Source of the DNA: Haematobia irritans
Lineage: Eukaryota; Arthropoda; Insecta; Diptera; Muscidae
Reading direction: 5' to 3'
DNA: 64,000 bases
Assembly (NCBI RefSeq): GCF_050003625.1
Contig: NC_134397.1
Span: forward strand, 223,572,537-223,636,536
In this document: positions 60,454 to 64,000 of the stretch, piece by piece
How the letters are laid out: every line of letters starts with the position of its first letter
Position numbering within the stretch: the first letter of the stretch is position 1
Position numbers and translations under genes: made by a program
The notes under the pieces: model-generated
Told to the model about the DNA's origin: nothing
What the model saw: the letters and a program-made list of their open reading frames with translations, nothing else
The model's database searches: none

Positions 60454-61953
60454 ATGAGCAAAACAAGTTTTTTATAAAAAATTTTAAATTTTTTCAGGAT
60501 TTGGATGGAATTTTCTATTTTTTTGTGGTGGTCATGAATTAAGCTCCTTTTCGCTGTAGGACGCATAGTTTAGGAGATATGAGCAAAACAAGTTTTTCAT
60601 ATAAAAATTTCATTTTTTCCAGGATTTGGATGGAATTTTCGATTTTTTGGGGGTGGTCATGAATTAAGCTCCTTTTCGCTCTAGGACGCATAGTTTAGGA
60701 GATATGAGCAAAACAAGTTTTTCATATAAAAATTTCAATTTTTTCAGGATTTGGATGGAATTTTCGATTTTTTGGGGGTGGTCATGAATTAAGCTCCTTT
60801 TCGCTGTAGGACGCATAGTTTAGGAGATATGAGCAAAACAAGTTTTTCATATAAAAATTTCAGTTTTTTCAGGATTTGGTTGGAATTTTCGATTTTTTGG
60901 GGGTGGTCATGAATTAAGCTCCTTTTCGCTCTAGGACGCATAGTTTAGGAGATATGAGCAAAACAAGTTTTTCATATAAAAATTTCAATTTTTTCAGGAT
61001 TTGGTTGGAATTTTCGATTTTTTGGGGGTGGTCATGAATTAAGCTCCTTTTCGCTCTAGGACGCATAGTTTAGGAGATATGAGCAAAACAAGTTTTTTAT
61101 AAAAAATTTTAAATTTTTTCAGGATTTGGATGGAATTTTCTATTTTTTTGTGGTGGTCATGAATTAAGCTCCTTTTCGCTCTAGGACGCATAGTTTAGGA
61201 GATATGAGCAAAACAAGTTTTTTATAAAAAATTTTAAATTTTTTCAGGATTTGGATGGAATTTTCTATTTTTTTGTGGTGGTCATGAATTAAGCTCCTTT
61301 TCGCTGTAGGACGCATAGTTTAGGAGATATGAGCAAAACAAGTTTTTCATATAAAAATTTCATTTTTTCCAGGATTTGGATGGAATTTTCGATTTTTTGG
61401 GGGTGGTCATGAATTAAGCTCCTTTTCGCTCTAGGACGCATAGTTTAGGAGATATGAGCAAAACAAGTTTTTCATATAAAAATTTCAATTTTTTCAGGAT
61501 TTGGATGGAATTTTCGATTTTTTGGGGGTGGTCATGAATTAAGCTCCTTTTCGCTGTAGGACGCATAGTTTAGGAGATATGAGCAAAACAAGTTTTTCAT
61601 ATAAAAATTTCAGTTTTTTCAGGATTTGGTTGGAATTTTCGATTTTTTGGGGGTGGTCATGAATTAAGCTCCTTTTCGCTGTAGGACGCATAGTTTAGGA
61701 GATATGAGCAAAACAAGTTTTTCATATAAAAATTTCAATTTTTTCAGAATTTGGTTGGAATTTTCGATTTTTTGGGGGTGGTCATGAATTAAGCTCCTTT
61801 TCGCTCTAGGACGCATAGTTTAGGAGATATGAGCAAAACAAGTTTTACATATAAAAATTTCAATTTTTTCAGGATTTGGATGGAATTTTCGATTTTTTGG
61901 GGGTGGTCATGAATTAAGCTCCTTTTCGCTCTAGGACGCATAGTTTAGGAGAT
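60454..61953 (+). repeat. Two B/'ttcattttttcc'/'cagttttttcagg' cassettes
   Basis: The cassette B/ctgt, 'ttcattttttcc', gatgg/ctgt, 'ttcagttttttcagg' occurs twice, near 60454 and 61204, with an additional B/ctct near 61079. The second is followed by 'cagaatttgg' and 'gttttacatat' monomers (61704, 61829) that match 59015 and 59140. It is the same cassette found at position 1. Confidence 0.86.
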
Positions 61954-62778
61954 ATGAGCAAAACAAGTTTTTCATAAAAAATTTTAAATTTTTTCAGGAT
62001 TTGGATGGAATTTTCTATTTTTTTGTGGTGGTCATGAATTAAGCTCCTTTTCGCTTTAGGACACATAGTTTAGGAGATATGAGCAAAACAAGTTTTTCAT
62101 ATAAAAATTTCAATTTTTTCCAGGATTTGGATGGAATTTTCGATTTTTTGGTGGTGGTCATGAATTAAGCTCCTTTTCGCTCTAGGACGCATAGTTTAGG
62201 AGATATGAGCAAAACAAGTTTTTCATATAAAAATTTCAATTTTTTCAGAATTTGGTTGGAATTTTCGATTTTTTGGGGGTGGTCATGAATTAAGCTCCTT
62301 TTCGCTCTAGGACGCATAGTTTAGGAGATATGAGCAAAACAAGTTTTTCATATAAAAATTTCAATTTTTTCAGGATTTGGATGGAATTTTCGATTTTTTG
62401 GTGGTGGTCATGAATTAAGCTCCTTTTCGCTGTAGGACGCATAGTTTAGGAGATATGAGCAAAACAAGTTTTTCATATACAAATTTCAATTTTTTCAGGA
62501 TTTGGTTGGAATTTTCGATTTTTTGGGGGTGGTCATGAATTAAGCTCCTTTTCGCTCTAGGACGCATAGTTTAGGAGATATGAGCAAAACAAGTTTTTTA
62601 TAAAAAATTTTAAATTTTTTCCTTTTCGCTCTAGGACGCATAGTTTAGGAGATATGAGCAAAACAACTTTTTCATATAAAAATTTCAATTTTTTCAGGAT
62701 TTGGATGGAATTTTCGATTTTTTGGGGGTGGTCATGAATTAAGCTCCTTTTCGCTCTAGGACGCATAGTTTAGGAGAT
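61954..62778 (+). repeat. 2.3-kb-spaced block, copy 2
   Basis: Copy 2 of 59630-60453, with all seven monomer types in the same order. Its private mark is 'caaaacaactttttc' after the truncated B at 62580, also found in the next unit. Confidence 0.9.
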
Positions 62779-63153
62779 ATGAGCAAAACAAGTTTTTTAT
62801 AAAAAATTTTAAATTTTTTCAGGATTTGGATGGAATTTTCTATTTTTTTGTGGTGGTCATGAATTAAGCTCCTTTTCGCTGTAGGACGCATAGTTTAGGA
62901 GATATGAGCAAAACAAGTTTTTCATATAAAAATTTCAATTTTTTCAGGATTTGGATGGAATTTTCGATTTTTTGGTGGTGGTCATGAATTAAGCTCCTTT
63001 TCGCTGTAGGACGCATAGTTTAGGAGATATGAGCAAAACAAGTTTTTCATATACAAATTTCAATTTTTTCAGGATTTGGTTGGAATTTTCGATTTTTTGG
63101 GGGTGGTCATGAATTAAGCTCCTTTTCGCTCTAGGACGCATAGTTTAGGAGAT
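62580..63153 (+). repeat. 574-bp unit (74-bp truncated B plus four monomers), copy 1
   Basis: Order: truncated B (74 bp), 'caaaacaacttttt' A, B/ctgt, gatgg/ggtggtgg/ctgt, and 'catatacaaattt' gttgg. The truncated B and the rare 'caacttttt' recur 574 bp on (62580 and 63154), which equals four monomers plus 74 bp. Confidence 0.92.
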
Positions 63154-63353
63154 ATGAGCAAAACAAGTTTTTTATAAAAAATTTTAAATTTTTTCCTTTT
63201 CGCTCTAGGACGCATAGTTTAGGAGATATGAGCAAAACAACTTTTTCATATAAAAATTTCATTTTTTCCAGGATTTGGATGGAATTTTCGATTTTTTGGG
63301 GGTGGTCATGAATTAAGCTCCTTTTCGCTCTAGGACGCATAGTTTAGGAGATA
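63154..63353 (+). repeat. 574-bp unit, partial copy 2 with chimeric second monomer
   Basis: The second monomer, starting at 63228, keeps the rare 'caacttttt' but then reads 'ttcattttttccagg', the form that normally follows a B. A crossover inside this monomer joined the 574-bp unit to the B/'ttcattttttcc' cassette context. Confidence 0.88.
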
Positions 63354-64000
63354 TGAGCAAAACAAGTTTTTCATATAAAAATTTCAATTTTTTCAGGATT
63401 TGGATGGAATTTTCGATTTTTTGGGGGTGGTCATGAATTAAGCTCCTTTTCGCTGTAGGACGCATAGTTTAGGAGATATGAGCAAAACAAGTTTTTCATA
63501 TAAAAATTTCAGTTTTTTCAGGATTTGGTTGGAATTTTCGATTTTTTGGGGGTGGTCATGAATTAAGCTCCTTTTCGCTCTAGGACGCATAGTTTAGGAG
63601 ATATGAGCAAAACAAGTTTTTCATATAAAAATTTCAATTTTTTCAGGATTTGGTTGGAATTTTTGATTTTTTGGGGGTGGTCATGAATTAAGCTCCTTTT
63701 CGCTCTAGGACGCATAGTTTAGGAGATATGAGCAAAACAAGTTTTTTATAAAAAATTTTAAATTTTTTCAGGATTTGGATGGAATTTTCTATTTTTTTGT
63801 GGTGGTCATGAATTAAGCTCCTTTTCGCTCTAGGACGCATAGTTTAGGAGATATGAGCAAAACAAGTTTTTTATAAAAAATTTAAAATTTTTTCAGGATT
63901 TGGATGGAATTTTCTATTTTTTTGTGGTGGTCATGAATTAAGCTCCTTTTCGCTGTAGGACGCATAGTTTAGGAGATATGAGCAAAACAAGTTTTTCATA
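63354..64000 (+). repeat. Right-edge monomers, array continues
   Basis: gatgg/ctgt, 'ttcagttttttcagg', gttgg with 'tttttgatttttt', then two consecutive B monomers (63729 and 63854), and a partial monomer cut at 64000. Two B in a row are rare (also near 61079-61328). There is no sign of the array edge. Confidence 0.88.

Larger units (their letters stand above)
1..64000 (+). repeat. 125-bp satellite DNA array, head to tail, whole window
   Basis: Every stretch of the window is a copy of one 125-bp monomer. The start 'atgagcaaaacaag' recurs at 1, 126, 251, 376, 501, 626, 751 and so on, with exact 125-bp spacing for long stretches (16 monomers end exactly at 2000). All copies have the same orientation; I saw no inverted block, unique spacer or inserted mobile element. 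The nominal copy number is about 512. Copies differ by a few substitutions, plus occasional indels that shift the register. By hand count the consensus has 35 A, 48 T, 27 G and 15 C, about 34% G+C. Both array edges lie outside the window. Such arrays usually build eukaryotic (peri)centromeric or other heterochromatin; that role here is inferred, not shown. No gene, RNA gene or promoter with independent support was found. Confidence 0.98.

Noticed and set aside
1..64000. CRISPR array
   Set aside because: Direct repeats are present, but the repeat fills the whole period. There are no unique spacers between conserved short repeats, and no cas genes.
1..64000. Tandem-repeat protein gene, or rRNA or histone-type gene cluster
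   Set aside because: The 125-bp period is not a multiple of 3, stops occur in all frames within about one to two monomers, and no tRNA, rRNA or histone-like segment was recognised.
1..64000. Telomeric repeats or a telomere-adjacent boundary
   Set aside because: No short G-rich telomere-type tandem repeat of 5-8 bp was seen anywhere, and the array passes through both window edges.
1..64000. Assembly artefact as the sole explanation of the higher-order repeats
   Set aside because: Copies differ by private substitutions and clean indels, which a simple copy error would not give. Local copy numbers may still be wrong, and this needs long reads; I keep the features but with reduced confidence at boundaries.

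Overview
The window is a single uninterrupted satellite-DNA array from position 1 to 64000. It contains no credible protein-coding gene, no tRNA or rRNA, no transposon and no unique sequence. The repeat is a head-to-tail tandem monomer of 125 bp, about 512 nominal copies, all in the same orientation. The consensus monomer is about 34% G+C and T- and G-rich on the + strand. The first monomer starts at base 1 and the last one runs off the right edge, so neither array boundary is visible. Long AT-rich tandem monomers with nested higher-order repeats are the usual content of eukaryotic pericentromeric, centromeric or other constitutive heterochromatin. CpG is not depleted in the monomer, which fits an invertebrate or other lightly methylated genome better than a vertebrate, but I cannot name the species.

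Two main monomer classes coexist. Class A (reference 1001-1125) has the core 'catataaaaatttcaa' and the tail 'tcgattttttggggg'. Class B (reference 1-125) has the core 'ttataaaaaattttaaa' and the tail 'tctatttttttgtggtgg'. Further linked variants subdivide class A: gatgg or gttgg after the 'caggattt' segment, ctct or ctgt before 'agga', ggtc or ggcc, gacgc or gaccc, and 'cgctttttt' with an extra C. B monomers occur singly, usually every 3-16 monomers, and the type of B tends to predict the next monomer.

Above the monomer level the array is a patchwork of local higher-order duplications. From left to right: a 5.27-kb unit copied once with two 250-bp losses (1-8904); a 2074/1949-bp tandem pair (9280-13302); a 2105-bp block present twice 3459 bp apart (15795-21358); a 993/996-bp pair (22109-24097); a 1208-bp unit and its partial copy (26592-28762); a 375-bp trimer (29138-30013); a 626-bp pentamer (35300-36427); a 646-bp unit (39305-40325); an 1868-bp unit whose second copy gained 500 bp (46329-50565); a 13-monomer, 1625-bp repeat (56390-59225); and a 574-bp unit at the right end (62580-63353). 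Shared private mutations and indels prove these copies. This is the expected footprint of unequal crossing-over and gene conversion.

The longer minus-strand open frames that can be translated from the window are all low-complexity readings of the monomer made longer by indels. I do not annotate them as genes. The points most worth following up are the A/B monomer organisation, a CENP-B-box-like 17-mer (7 of 9 essential positions) present in standard A monomers and degraded in B monomers, helically phased A/T tracts, and the fine record of recombination events.
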